Shown here: one piece after another, positions 15,620 to 24,126 of the stretch
Position numbering within the stretch: position 1 is the stretch's first letter
How the letters are laid out: every line of letters begins with the position of its first letter
Origin: DATFBY01 sp035253585
Lineage (GTDB): Bacteria > Gemmatimonadota > Gemmatimonadetes > Gemmatimonadales > Gemmatimonadaceae
Length of the DNA stretch: 32,394 nucleotides
Direction of reading: 5' to 3'
Assembly (NCBI GenBank): GCA_035253585.1
Contig: DATFBY010000144.1
Coordinates: 1-32,394, forward strand
The notes under the pieces: generated by a model
The model's database searches: none
The model's input: the letters and a program-made list of their open reading frames with translations, nothing else
What the model was told of the DNA's origin: nothing
Translations under genes and position numbers: made by a program

Positions 15620-16982
15620 ATCTCGACAGCTTCCTATACAACGTCGACGGATCGATGCCTAACACTTCGGCGGCGCGGCTCTTGTTGCCGTTCTCCGATT
15701 GGAGCACCCACATGATGTAGGCGCGCTCGACGACTTCGAGCGTCGGATTCGCGGCTGCGCGCTCGGACACCAGCGGCTGCGCTTTGCGCTCCGTGATGCG
15801 CTCGGGGAGCGAGCCGACGTCGACTGTGCTGCCGGTGTTGAGGATCACCGCGCGCTCGATCGCGTTCTCAAGCTCGCGGACGTTACCCGGCCAGTTGTAC
15901 GCCATCATGACCTCGATGGCCGCATCCGTGAGGCGCTTCGGCTCCTCGGCACGCTGCTGCGCCGAGCGCTGCAGAAAAGCCTCTGCCAGAAGCGGGATGT
16001 CATCACGGCGTTGACGCAATGGCGGCAGATGAAGCGCGAAGACGTTGAGCCGATAGAAGAGATCGCTGCGGAACGTGCCGCGCTTCATCTCTTCCTCGAG
16101 GTCCCGGTTGGTCGCCGCGATGACGCGTGTGTCCACTGACATCGCCTCGGTGGCACCGACCGGAATGACCTCACGCATCTGCAGCGCGCGAAGGAGCTTG
16201 ACCTGCGTTGATGGCGTCGTCTCGCCGATCTCGTCGAGGAAGAACGTTCCGGAGCCGGCCGCGGTGAACAAACCCGCCTTGTCCCTCACCGCGCCCGTGA
16301 ACGAGCCCTTCACGTGTCCGAAGAGCTCGCTCTCCAGCAGACTCTCGGGAAGCGCGCCGCAGTTGATCGACAGGAAAGGTCCTTCGGTGCGCGCCGACAG
16401 GTCGTGAATGTAGCGGGCGATGACCTCTTTGCCGGTTCCGGACTCGCCCTGGATGAGCACCGTGCTCTCCGTCGGCGCCACAGTCTCAGCCAGACGGAGC
16501 ACATCGAGCCAGGCTTTGCTGGCGCCGAGCGGCATGCCCGCACCCGTGCGGTCGCGGCGCCTGATCTCCTGCTTCAGCGAGCGATTCTCCGCGCGCAGCT
16601 GCCGATGCTCGACCGCACGACGAAGAATGGCGACGATCTCGTCGTTGACGAACGGCTTCTGAATGTAGTAGTAGGCGCCCTCGTTCACCGCCTGGATAGC
16701 CGACCGGAGATCGGCTTGCGCAGTCATGAGAATGACTGGGACATCCGGATCCTTCGCTCGCGACGCGGCGAGCACGTCGAGTCCCCCGACGCTCGGCATG
16801 CGGACATCGGTGAGGATGATGTCGGGGTCGAGCGACTCGAGTTGCTCGAGCCCCTGTCGTCCACCCTGCGCGACGATGGTGTTGAAGCCTTCGTTCTTCA
16901 GCAGGATGCGAAGCGTGTCGAGAATTCCCGACTCATCATCGACGATGAGGATACTCGGACGGTCGATCGCAGTTGCGGTCAT
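15603..16982 (-). CDS. pilR: PilR-like NtrC-family sigma-54 response regulator
   Basis: The 459-residue product has a receiver domain (about 10-120; phospho-acceptor Asp59 in LTDVRMPS, Lys in IQKPF), an AAA+ domain (about 150-385; Walker A GESGTGKE, sigma-54 contact loop GSFTGA, Walker B FFLDEIGE, arginine finger region FRSDLFYRL), and a Fis-type HTH at the C-terminus (NKSRAAEVLGIDPSTLYRKL). It activates sigma-54 promoters after phosphorylation. It overlaps the upstream kinase gene by 4 nt, so it is that kinase's partner, and the pilus setting supports PilR. The ATG at 16982 is the coupled start. Confidence 0.9.
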   Translation of the reverse strand: MTATAIDRPSILIVDDESGILDTLRILLKNEGFNTIVAQGGRQGLEQLESLDPDIILTDVRMPSVGGLDVLAASRAKDPDVPVILMTAQADLRSAIQAVNEGAYYYIQKPFVNDEIVAILRRAVEHRQLRAENRSLKQEIRRRDRTGAGMPLGASKAWLDVLRLAETVAPTESTVLIQGESGTGKEVIARYIHDLSARTEGPFLSINCGALPESLLESELFGHVKGSFTGAVRDKAGLFTAAGSGTFFLDEIGETTPSTQVKLLRALQMREVIPVGATEAMSVDTRVIAATNRDLEEEMKRGTFRSDLFYRLNVFALHLPPLRQRRDDIPLLAEAFLQRSAQQRAEEPKRLTDAAIEVMMAYNWPGNVRELENAIERAVILNTGSTVDVGSLPERITERKAQPLVSERAAANPTLEVVERAYIMWVLQSENGNKSRAAEVLGIDPSTLYRKLSRYGVDV

Positions 16983-18697
16983 GCGGCGTTCTCTCTCTCG
17001 TCCCGCCAGCGTGGGAGCAGAATGGTAAAGCGCGTTCCGTGGCGGCTGGAATCGACGAGCACGATGCCGCGATGCGCCTCGATGGCGCGATGAACGATCG
17101 GCAGACCGAGTCCCGTTCCGCCCACCTTGGTGGTGAAGAAGGGGTCGAAGACCCGATCGCGGATGTCCGGTGAGATACCCGGACCAGTATCGACGATGCG
17201 CACGGCGACCGCGTCGCGGCCGAAGGCGACACCGCGAGGGAGCGCATCCGGCGCGACCGGTGTCACTTCGATCTTTACTTCTCCGAATGCCGGAGTCGCC
17301 TGAATCGCGTTCAGCGCGACGTTGAAGATCGCGCGATGCAGAAGGTCCTCATCGCCCTCGACGAACAACGCGGTTTTCGGCGAGGTGCAGCCGATCTTCA
17401 CGCCGTTGGCACAATCCGGATGCGTTGCCGCGAGACGCGCCGCCGCTTCGGCAATGTCTCCGACGTTCACTCGCTCCTTGCGAGCGACGCGCGCGCGGGC
17501 GAAGTCGAGGAACTCGGACAAGAGGCGCGAGAGACGATCCGACTCGCGGACGATCAGCGCACCAAGTGTGCGCTCGTCGTCGGTCGACTTTGGGGCGCGG
17601 GCGAGCTGCTCCACCGCACTGCGAATCGATGCCAGCGGATTCTTGATCTCGTGCGCCAGCGAGGCGCTCAGCTCGGCGACCGCCTCGAGGCGTTCGGCGC
17701 GGAGTCGTAGCTCCTCGAGCCGTTTGTTGTCCGAGATGTCCTGGAAGATCGCGGTAGCGGATGCGATCGCGCCTTCCTGATCGGCATCGATCGTGGTGGT
17801 GGTGAGACCGAGCGGAAAGCTGCGGCCATTGGCGGTGATCGTCGCTTCTCCGCGCGTAATGCGCTCACGCCGTTTGACGCCGCGGTCCAGCGCGTGTGCC
17901 AGGTCGGGCGCATTCTGATCGAGGAGCGCGCGGATGGGTTTCCCGAGCATTGCATCCGCATCGAAGCCAAGGAGGTTGCCGGCAGCGGGATTCGCGTAGA
18001 GCAGCCTGCCATGCGCATCCATCGTGAGAATGCCGCTTCGAATGTTGCGGAGGATGTCTTCGGCTTGAAGGCGGGCGAAGGCGAGCTGTGCCTCGAGCTC
18101 TTCCTTGTCGGCGCCGACCTCGCGCAGGCGCGCGCTCAGATACGCCGTGCCGAGCGCGACCATCGCAAAAACGACGAGCTGGAGCACGACCCCGAGCTCG
18201 ATCGGCGTACCGTGGCCCCAGAAGACATCGCAGAAATAGAGGACGTTCCCGAAGGCGGCTACGAGTAAACCGGCGCCAACAGGGAGCGTGAGGGATGCGG
18301 CAGCGGTGACCAGGATGTAGAGCGCGGCGAATTGCGATACCGCACCGCCGGTGATGTGGACGATCGCGGTGACGAGCACCACGTCGAACATCGCCTGGCT
18401 GTAGTAGAAGGAGCGGCCCACCGAGCCGCGGCGAACCATGCCGAACCACGCCGAGCCGACGGTGAAGGCGATCGCGGCGATGAGCGCGAGAGTTGCGATC
18501 AGCGTGTCGAGCGCGGCGGCGTCGGTCCAGGCGAAAACGGCCGCTATGAAGACGCCCGCGGCCAGCGACAACCGGCCGAGGAACATCCATCGAAGCACGC
18601 GGCGTGGGTTGAAGACGGGGTCGGTTTCCAGAGCCGAGGTAGCGCGCGGGAGCACGCGGTCGCGGTAAAGGCGCCGGTAGGCCCTTGCAGAGCGCAA
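16979..18697 (-). CDS. pilS: PilS-like membrane sensor histidine kinase
   Basis: The product (572 residues from TTG 18697) has about six transmembrane helices (about 35-205), a PAS domain (about 220-330, ILRNIRSGILTMDAHGRLLY), HisKA with an intact H box (SLAHEIKNPLAS, His349), and HATPase_c (N box FNVALNAIQAT, G1 DTGPGIS, FFTTKVGGTGLGL). This is the architecture of PilS, which senses pilin in the membrane and controls PilR. The start is unsure because no ATG lies near the N-terminus: TTG 18697 is the longest choice and a GTG about 13 codons in is possible. The intact H box contrasts with the degenerate kinase at 12732-13997. Confidence 0.88.
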   Translation of the reverse strand: MRSARAYRRLYRDRVLPRATSALETDPVFNPRRVLRWMFLGRLSLAAGVFIAAVFAWTDAAALDTLIATLALIAAIAFTVGSAWFGMVRRGSVGRSFYYSQAMFDVVLVTAIVHITGGAVSQFAALYILVTAAASLTLPVGAGLLVAAFGNVLYFCDVFWGHGTPIELGVVLQLVVFAMVALGTAYLSARLREVGADKEELEAQLAFARLQAEDILRNIRSGILTMDAHGRLLYANPAAGNLLGFDADAMLGKPIRALLDQNAPDLAHALDRGVKRRERITRGEATITANGRSFPLGLTTTTIDADQEGAIASATAIFQDISDNKRLEELRLRAERLEAVAELSASLAHEIKNPLASIRSAVEQLARAPKSTDDERTLGALIVRESDRLSRLLSEFLDFARARVARKERVNVGDIAEAAARLAATHPDCANGVKIGCTSPKTALFVEGDEDLLHRAIFNVALNAIQATPAFGEVKIEVTPVAPDALPRGVAFGRDAVAVRIVDTGPGISPDIRDRVFDPFFTTKVGGTGLGLPIVHRAIEAHRGIVLVDSSRHGTRFTILLPRWRDERENAA

Positions 18698-18701
18698 GTG
18701 C

Positions 18702-18764
18702 TTGACGAGGCGTCGATAGTGGCGTTTTGCTATATGTCGACGACCAACGACGGCAAGGAGTTAC
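18702..18764 (+). promoter_or_regulatory. Extended -10 promoter and strong RBS for the CorC-like gene
   Basis: TGCTATATG (with TATATG at 18731-18736) fits an extended -10 box reading rightward. A TTGACG at 18702-18707 is too far away (23 nt) to be its normal -35. AAGGAG at 18755-18760 is an excellent Shine-Dalgarno 4 nt before GTG 18765. The same short gap must also hold the leftward promoter of pilS. Confidence 0.45.
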
Positions 18765-20123
18765 GTGGCAAACCCCAGTGACCAGCTCAGTCTAGCTACG
18801 ATCGGTTGGCGCCTCGGCGCCGTCCTTTTGCTGGTCCTCGCCAACGGCTTCTTCGTCGCCGCCGAGTTTGCGTTGGTAAGCGCGCGGCGGAGCCGGATCG
18901 ACCAGTTGGCGGCAGCCGGCAACCGCTCCGCGCAGCTCGTTCGAGAGACGTTCACGAAGCTCAACTTCTACATCTCGGCGGCGCAGCTCGGGATCACAGT
19001 AGCGTCTCTCGTGCTCGGCTGGATGAGCGAGGTCGCGCTGGCCGCATTGTTCGTGCGCATCGCCGAGCCGTTCGGGTACACACCGCCGACCGCGGCATCG
19101 CATGGCGTCGCGGCGCTTATCGTCGGTCTGTCGCTAGGGACCTTTCTGCACATCGTGGTGGGCGAGCAGGCGCCGAAGACGTTCGCCCTGGTCAGTCCCG
19201 AGCGCATCAGCATGTGGGTGATTCGCCCACTTCGATGGTTCGCCGCGGCCACCAAGCCCTTTACGTGGGTGCTGAACAGAGCATCGACGGGACTCCTCGC
19301 GCTCTTCGGCATTCAGGCAGTGAACGAGAGCGCGCACGTACACTCGCCGGAAGAGATCCGGCTCCTGGTGGCGCAGACCACACAACACGGGACGCTGGAC
19401 GAGCTCGATCAACAGATGATCGCGGGCGTGCTCGACTTTCATCACAAGAAGGCTCGCGATGTCATGATTCCGCGGACCGAGATCGTCGCGCTGCCCATCG
19501 ATGCGACCGAGCAGCAGGTGCGCGACGTGCTACGACGCGAGCGCTATTCACGCTATCCAGTATATCGCGAATCAGTAGACGATCTCGTTGGTGTGTTCCT
19601 GGCGAGAGATCTCTGGATGCACGAAGGGCCGACACCGTTCGTTCTGGCCAGCTTTGTGCGCGAGCCGCTCTACGTTCCCGACTCACGCCCCGCGGAGCGA
19701 GTGCTCGACGATCTGCGAAAAACGCGGGCGCACATGACGATCGTGCTCGACGAGTATGGCGGAACCGCCGGTATTCTCACCATGGAGGATCTGGTCGAAG
19801 AAGTCGTGGGCGACATCTCCGATGAGTACGATCTGATGGCGCGCGAGGCGTTCGAGCTCGATGGAGTGCTCGAGCTGGCGGGGAACATGTCGCTGATCGA
19901 CGTCCGCTCCGACCACAACGTGCCGATTCCGGAGGGCAGCTGGTCGACGCTAGGCGGATATGTTTTCGCGCGCGTGGGGCGACTACCACGCGTAGGCGAC
20001 CGTGTGCCCTTCCCCCAGGGCGAGCTCGAGGTCGTCGCCATGGAAGGTCGACGCGTAGCCGCCGTGCGAGTGCATCGGGCTCCTCCTGCCGCGCAGACGC
20101 CTCAAACGGCACATGCGCGATGA
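18765..20123 (+). CDS. CNNM/CorC-family membrane protein (HlyC/CorC type, Mg/Co transport-related)
   Basis: The 452-residue product starts at GTG 18765, fixed by the AAGGAG site. A CNNM (DUF21) transmembrane domain covers about residues 10-200, with the signature NGFFVAAEFALVSARRSRI and GEQAPK. Two CBS domains follow (about 220-340; DVMIPRTEIVALP, RYPVYRESVDDLVGV, TIVLDEYGGTAGILTMEDLV), then a CorC_HlyC domain (about 355-440; GSWSTLGGYVFARVGRLP). Family members are linked to magnesium or cobalt export. 'Hemolysin' labels are historical. The stop overlaps the next gene by 11 nt. Confidence 0.92.
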   Translation: MANPSDQLSLATIGWRLGAVLLLVLANGFFVAAEFALVSARRSRIDQLAAAGNRSAQLVRETFTKLNFYISAAQLGITVASLVLGWMSEVALAALFVRIAEPFGYTPPTAASHGVAALIVGLSLGTFLHIVVGEQAPKTFALVSPERISMWVIRPLRWFAAATKPFTWVLNRASTGLLALFGIQAVNESAHVHSPEEIRLLVAQTTQHGTLDELDQQMIAGVLDFHHKKARDVMIPRTEIVALPIDATEQQVRDVLRRERYSRYPVYRESVDDLVGVFLARDLWMHEGPTPFVLASFVREPLYVPDSRPAERVLDDLRKTRAHMTIVLDEYGGTAGILTMEDLVEEVVGDISDEYDLMAREAFELDGVLELAGNMSLIDVRSDHNVPIPEGSWSTLGGYVFARVGRLPRVGDRVPFPQGELEVVAMEGRRVAAVRVHRAPPAAQTPQTAHAR

Positions 20124-20541
20124 TGTACGCGTCACCGACACGCTCGCGATACCACGCGACGAGCTGACCGCGCGAGCGACGCGCGCCGGCGGTCCGGGCG
20201 GGCAGCACGTCAACACGTCGTCGACGCGAATCGAACTGCTGTGGTCGATCGAAACGTCGCGCGTATTGACCGACGAGCAGCGCGCGCGACTGAGGCAGCG
20301 CCTTTCGTCGCGCATCGATTCCGATGGCCGCCTCCGGGTGGTCGCATCCGCGTCGCGAAGCCAGCGACAGAACAGGGATGAAGCCGAAGCGCGTCTGGCA
20401 GAGCTCGTTCGAAAGGCGCTGGCAGCTAAACGCAGACGAATAGCGACGCGTCCGTCTCGGGCTGCGAAAGAGCGGAGACTGGCCGACAAAAAAATGCGAG
20501 GAGAACGAAAGCGAGAGCGTAAGAGAATCGACGAAGACTGA
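20113..20541 (+). CDS. arfB: ArfB (YaeJ)-like peptidyl-tRNA hydrolase, ribosome rescue
   Basis: The 142-residue product has the class I release-factor GGQ motif (RAGGPGGQHVNTSSTRIEL, Gly29-Gly30-Gln31), a compact catalytic domain and a very basic C-terminal tail (ADKKMRGERKRERKR). That tail, in ArfB, enters the empty mRNA channel of stalled ribosomes. No codon-recognition domain is present, which separates it from PrfA/PrfB and PrfH. It overlaps the upstream gene by 11 nt and is probably co-transcribed. No clear Shine-Dalgarno is seen, consistent with coupling. Confidence 0.9.
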   Translation: MRDDVRVTDTLAIPRDELTARATRAGGPGGQHVNTSSTRIELLWSIETSRVLTDEQRARLRQRLSSRIDSDGRLRVVASASRSQRQNRDEAEARLAELVRKALAAKRRRIATRPSRAAKERRLADKKMRGERKRERKRIDED

Positions 20542-20558
20542 GCGGGCGCGGCGTGCGG

Positions 20559-20634
20559 CTGCGGCATGCGGCCTGTGCCTCTTGGCGATCGAGTACAATC
20601 TCGCCAAAACGCGCGGGCCGCAGGCCGCAGGCCG
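20559..20634. repeat. Inverted heptanucleotide tandem-repeat element (copy 2), intergenic
   Basis: The left array has about three units of CTGCGGC type (20559-20579, with variants) and the right array 2.6 units of GCCGCAG (20617-20634). They are reverse complements separated by 37 nt. The spacer holds its own hairpin (TTGGCGA 20582-20588, TCGCCAA 20601-20607). No T tract follows, so this is not a typical terminator. It occupies most of the 128-nt gap between arfB and the DUF72 gene. Confidence 0.75.
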
Positions 20635-20669
20635 AATGGACGGCACGGTGCTTGTGACGTTCATACTGC

Positions 20670-21566
20670 ATGCGAGGACGCAAGGACGGTCGGCGTCGCG
20701 ACCCTGACATCCGCGTTGGGATCAGCGGATACAACTACCCGCGGTGGCGCGGGGATTTCTATCCGACGACGCTTCGACTGAAAGACTGGCTGCGCTTCGC
20801 GAGCCGCGCGTTCAACTCCATCGAGCTGAACGGCACCTTCTACAGCCTCAAGTCGCCAGACGTCTTCCGGCGATGGTACGAAGAGACGCCTGACGACTTC
20901 ATCTTCGCCATCAAAGGCAGCCGGTTCATCACCCACAACTTGAAGCTGCGGCGCGCGGAGGGTGCGCTGGCGAACTTCTACGCCAGCGGCTTGCTCGCCC
21001 TGGAGGAAAAGACGGGTCCATTCCTCTGGCAGCTCCCGGCAACGTACCGATTCGATTCACAGCGAATCGACGAATTCTTGCGTCTACTCCCGAAGAGCTC
21101 GCGAGATGGCGCGCGATTGGCTCGGCACCACGACGATCGGCTCCGGCGTGGCGCGCTCACGCGAGCCCGCGGCAGCTTGGCATATCGACACGCGCTCGAG
21201 GTGCGACACGAATCGTACTTCACGCCGGAGCTCTATGATCTGCTTCGCGCGCACGGGTGTGCGTTCGTCATCGCCGACACGGCGGAGAAATTCCCGTACG
21301 CCGAGGAGCTCACCGCCGATTTCGTGTACGTGCGCCTCCATGGCTCGCGACAGCTCTACGCCAGCGGCTACACCGATGACGAGCTCGATCGGTGGGCGGA
21401 GCGCATTCGCGAATGGACGAGCGATTCCGTCCGACGAGATGCCTACATCTACTTCGACAACGACGCGCTGGGGCACGCTCCGCACGACGCGCGACGGCTA
21501 GCGGAGCGCCTTGGCTGCGCGCCCCCGATCGAGGCGACTAGCGAGCTGGTAGGCGCTGAACGGTAG
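20670..21566 (+). CDS. DUF72 (YecE-like) protein
   Basis: The 298-residue product shows the conserved DUF72 pattern: VGISGYNYPRWRGDFYP near the N-terminus, SIELNGTFYSL, FAIKGSRFITH, FLWQLP, the segment ALEVRHESYF, FVIADT, and FVYVRLHGSRQLYASGYTDD. The fold is a TIM-barrel-like domain. The biochemical function of the family is not established. The ATG at 20670 has no evident Shine-Dalgarno. Its 3' end overlaps the convergent gene at 21538 by 29 nt. Confidence 0.9.
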   Translation: MRGRKDGRRRDPDIRVGISGYNYPRWRGDFYPTTLRLKDWLRFASRAFNSIELNGTFYSLKSPDVFRRWYEETPDDFIFAIKGSRFITHNLKLRRAEGALANFYASGLLALEEKTGPFLWQLPATYRFDSQRIDEFLRLLPKSSRDGARLARHHDDRLRRGALTRARGSLAYRHALEVRHESYFTPELYDLLRAHGCAFVIADTAEKFPYAEELTADFVYVRLHGSRQLYASGYTDDELDRWAERIREWTSDSVRRDAYIYFDNDALGHAPHDARRLAERLGCAPPIEATSELVGAER

Positions 21567-22341
21567 ACGTCACCGACTGCTTGACCGGAATCGACATCCC
21601 ACTCGGTTGCAGCGTGAGCGTCATCGTCGACGACGTCGTTTCCGTGGAGCCGAGGAAGACACCGGCACGGCTCACATAGTACGTCCCGCTGCCGTCGCCG
21701 GTGCCGTCGAACTCCATCGTCTGACCCAGCTGCGTCCCCTTCCCTGTCATCTTTTGCGCGAATTTCCGCTGCACGCGGATGGCGGGCTGGCCGTCGTAGG
21801 TGGTGTCGGGCAGTACGGTCGAGGTGACGATCGTCGTCGTCCGCAGATCGTTGCCGCCGGTGTTGACCGACGTGACGTTCGTGTCGACCCATGACGTGCC
21901 GACGGACACGCCCTTCGGGAACACCGGAAGCATCCGACTCATCCCCGTCTGAATCTGCTTCACGAGCTCGTCATCGAGCGCCACCTTCGGGGCGAACGCG
22001 TACACCTTGCCTAACGGCGACAGTGTGCCCTTGATGCCGACTCCCTTGAGCCCGTTCAGATTTGGCAGCTCGGCGCCGTTGGAGGCTGTACTGCTCGAGG
22101 AATCGAGCGTCACATCGAAGCTCAGCGTGTCGCGGGCCTTCCGCGCCAACTGCAGCGATACCTGCTGGATGGTAGTGATCTCCATCGACTGCTTCGTTCC
22201 GAGATGCTCCTGCTCGCGCTTGACGAGCGAGGTGAACCCGTAGCGATGCGCGCCTGGTGTGTAGAGCGACCCGCCATTTTGCGCGAGGACGAGCGTCGGG
22301 GTCAGGAGTAGGAAGAACGTGATGATCGAACCGCGAATCAT
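21538..22341 (-). CDS. Secreted protein of unknown function
   Basis: The 267-residue product has a clean Sec signal peptide (about 1-20, SIITFFLLLTPTLVLAQ). ATG 22341 is supported by GAGG about 6 nt upstream. The mature protein is Thr/Ser-rich and beta-type, with the pairs GTLSPLGKVYAFAP, GVSVGTSWVDT, TYDGQPAIRVQRKF and GTYYVSRAGVFLGSTETT. This recalls lipoprotein-like DUF6263-type beta proteins, but I do not assign a family. It has no neighbours on its strand and is convergent with the DUF72 gene and divergent from mutY. Confidence 0.8.
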   Translation of the reverse strand: MIRGSIITFFLLLTPTLVLAQNGGSLYTPGAHRYGFTSLVKREQEHLGTKQSMEITTIQQVSLQLARKARDTLSFDVTLDSSSSTASNGAELPNLNGLKGVGIKGTLSPLGKVYAFAPKVALDDELVKQIQTGMSRMLPVFPKGVSVGTSWVDTNVTSVNTGGNDLRTTTIVTSTVLPDTTYDGQPAIRVQRKFAQKMTGKGTQLGQTMEFDGTGDGSGTYYVSRAGVFLGSTETTSSTMTLTLQPSGMSIPVKQSVTSTVQRLPAR

Positions 22342-22479
22342 GGCTGCCTCTTGGAATTCCGATGTGCTGCATCACAAGCTAGCGGGTGACGCACGCCGCT
22401 GCCGCAGCTAGGACGCCTGGGACCTCGCGTGGGTTTCCGAGCTTGCGCGCGACTGGAGCACCCATAGCTTCCGGCCCGG
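22342..22479. promoter_or_regulatory. Divergent promoter region (secreted protein / mutY)
   Basis: This 138-nt gap separates two divergent genes and must hold both promoters. I see no clear consensus hexamers. Confidence 0.35.
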
Positions 22480-23169
22480 ATGAAGATCTCCATGGCGCCA
22501 GAGATCCGGCTTCGGGTCGGTCGAAAGCTGCGACGCTGGTATCGGCGGAACGCGCGCGATCTGCCGTGGAGACGCACTCGAGATCCATACGCCATCCTCG
22601 TCTCCGAGCTGATGCTTCAGCAGACGCAGGTGTCGCGGGTGATTCCGAAGTACGCCGAGTTCCTGGGCCGTTTTCCGACGCTGTCCGACGTTGCTCGCGC
22701 GCGCCCAGCACGAGTGATGGAAGCGTGGAGCGGGCTGGGTTATTACGCTCGGGCGAGGAATCTGCACCGGTTGGCCAGGCAATTGACGGGCAGCGGAGCC
22801 GCAACGTTGCCGTCGACTCCGGCTGCACTCCGGGAGTTGCCGGGAATCGGAGCCTATACCGCGGGGGCCGTGGCATCGTTCGCGTTCGAGAAGCGCGCAC
22901 CGTTGGTTGACACCAACGTAGCGCGTGTGTTGCGGCGAGTCTTCGCGCCGTCGATCGACCAGCGCTCCACCGCGGGGCAGAAGCGACTCTGGCAATTGGC
23001 GGAGTGGCTGCTGCCGCGGGACGGGCGGAGCAGCTACGTCCACAATCAGGCGCTGATGGAGCTCGGTGCCATCGTCTGCACCGCCCGAGTGAGACATTGC
23101 GGCGCGTGTCCGCTGCGCGCGGACTGCGCGACCGTACGCCGCGAGCGAAAGGCGCTGCTGCCTGGCTGA
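22480..23169 (+). CDS. mutY: MutY-type A/G-specific adenine DNA glycosylase, short form
   Basis: MutY removes adenine mispaired with 8-oxoguanine. The 229-residue product has the catalytic glutamate region (SELMLQQTQVSRVIPKY), the helix-hairpin-helix LPGIGAYTAGAVASF, the catalytic aspartate in LVDTNVARVLRR, and a C-terminal 4Fe-4S cluster spaced C-x6-C-x2-C-x5-C (Cys200, 207, 210, 216). The DTN form resembles actinobacterial MutY. The chain ends 13 residues after the last cysteine, so the NUDIX-like domain that recognises 8-oxoguanine is absent. Usual MutY lengths are about 290-360. The start is either ATG 22480 or ATG 22492. Confidence 0.88.
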   Translation: MKISMAPEIRLRVGRKLRRWYRRNARDLPWRRTRDPYAILVSELMLQQTQVSRVIPKYAEFLGRFPTLSDVARARPARVMEAWSGLGYYARARNLHRLARQLTGSGAATLPSTPAALRELPGIGAYTAGAVASFAFEKRAPLVDTNVARVLRRVFAPSIDQRSTAGQKRLWQLAEWLLPRDGRSSYVHNQALMELGAIVCTARVRHCGACPLRADCATVRRERKALLPG

Positions 23170-23179
23170 GTTCCGGCGT

Positions 23180-23207
23180 TTGCGTCCCTCGCCGCCCGAC
23201 GTATCTT
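23180..23207 (+). promoter_or_regulatory. Candidate sigma-70 promoter for the MoxR-locus operon
   Basis: TTGCGT (23180-23185) and TATCTT (23202-23207) are separated by 16 nt, upstream of the ATG at 23281. The fit is moderate. It begins the 111-nt gap after mutY. The downstream gene has AGGA just before its start. Confidence 0.35.
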
Positions 23208-23280
23208 AGCTTCATCGTGACGCGCTAGTGCCGCCCGCCTGGATGCTGACTCGAAACTCCCCCTCCGCCTCCCCAGGACA

Positions 23281-24117
23281 ATGTCCGTCGCCTATCGACC
23301 GCGCGGCGTCCCAGAGCTGATCGACGCCGCCTTTCAGCTGACGCGCCGGCACTACGTGCCGCTCCTCGTGCTCGCTGCAGTGACGTACATCCCGACATTC
23401 GCGGTGCTCGTGCTCGTCAGCGCGCCGGCGGCCATGGCTGGCGATGCTTCGCTCGGGACGGTGGGGCTGGTCTGGGTTCTGGCGCTGCCGCTTCTGCTGA
23501 TCTGGTATGCCGTCGGCGTAGCCGCGATGGCGATCGCGGCGTCGGAAGCGTATCAGGGCCGCGGTGTCGATCCGGGGAGCGCCCTTCGTCAGGCACTCTC
23601 GCGCTGGGTCACCATCGTGCTGGCGTGCGTCGCCAAGTGGCTGATCATCGGCATCGCAGGCGCGGTGTTCGCCATCGTCATCGGCGTCGGAGGCGCACTC
23701 CTGGGGCCGCTCGCGGCGGTGCTCGCCATTCCCGCGGTCGCGCTTCCGATCATGATGTGGACGCGCTTCTTCGCCGTTCCGACGGTGACGGTGCTCGAGA
23801 ACCTCGGCGCATCCGACTCGCTGCGCCGCTCCTCGCAGCTGTCCGACGGGTTCCGTTGGAAAGTGTTGGGGACGTACGTCATCGCGTACGCGATCGTATT
23901 CGCCATCACCATGGCGGCGATGGTGGTGGCGATGCTCGCCGTCAAGAACATGGTGCTGGCGCAGCTGGCGAGTAATCTGCTCTCCCTGCTCGGCTTTCCA
24001 CTCGTCGGCGCCGTCGGTGTCGTACTGTACTACGACATGCGCATCCGTAAGGAAGGCTTCGATCTGGAGCTGATGCAACGCGAGCTCCCCGCGGCGTCGG
24101 CCGGCCAGCCGGCGTAA
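23281..24117 (+). CDS. Polytopic membrane protein heading the MoxR locus
   Basis: The 278-residue product starts with a soluble segment (YRPRGVPELIDAAFQLTRRH) followed by about six hydrophobic helices (about 25-50, 62-85, 115-140, 140-165, 195-225, 230-250). This resembles the membrane domain found next to glycerophosphodiester phosphodiesterases (GDPD membrane-domain type), often seen beside MoxR/DUF4129 genes. No catalytic residues are visible. It lies 9 nt upstream of the DUF4129 gene and is presumably co-transcribed. Its molecular role is unknown. Confidence 0.8.
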   Translation: MSVAYRPRGVPELIDAAFQLTRRHYVPLLVLAAVTYIPTFAVLVLVSAPAAMAGDASLGTVGLVWVLALPLLLIWYAVGVAAMAIAASEAYQGRGVDPGSALRQALSRWVTIVLACVAKWLIIGIAGAVFAIVIGVGGALLGPLAAVLAIPAVALPIMMWTRFFAVPTVTVLENLGASDSLRRSSQLSDGFRWKVLGTYVIAYAIVFAITMAAMVVAMLAVKNMVLAQLASNLLSLLGFPLVGAVGVVLYYDMRIRKEGFDLELMQRELPAASAGQPA

Positions 24118-24126
24118 TCGAGCCGG

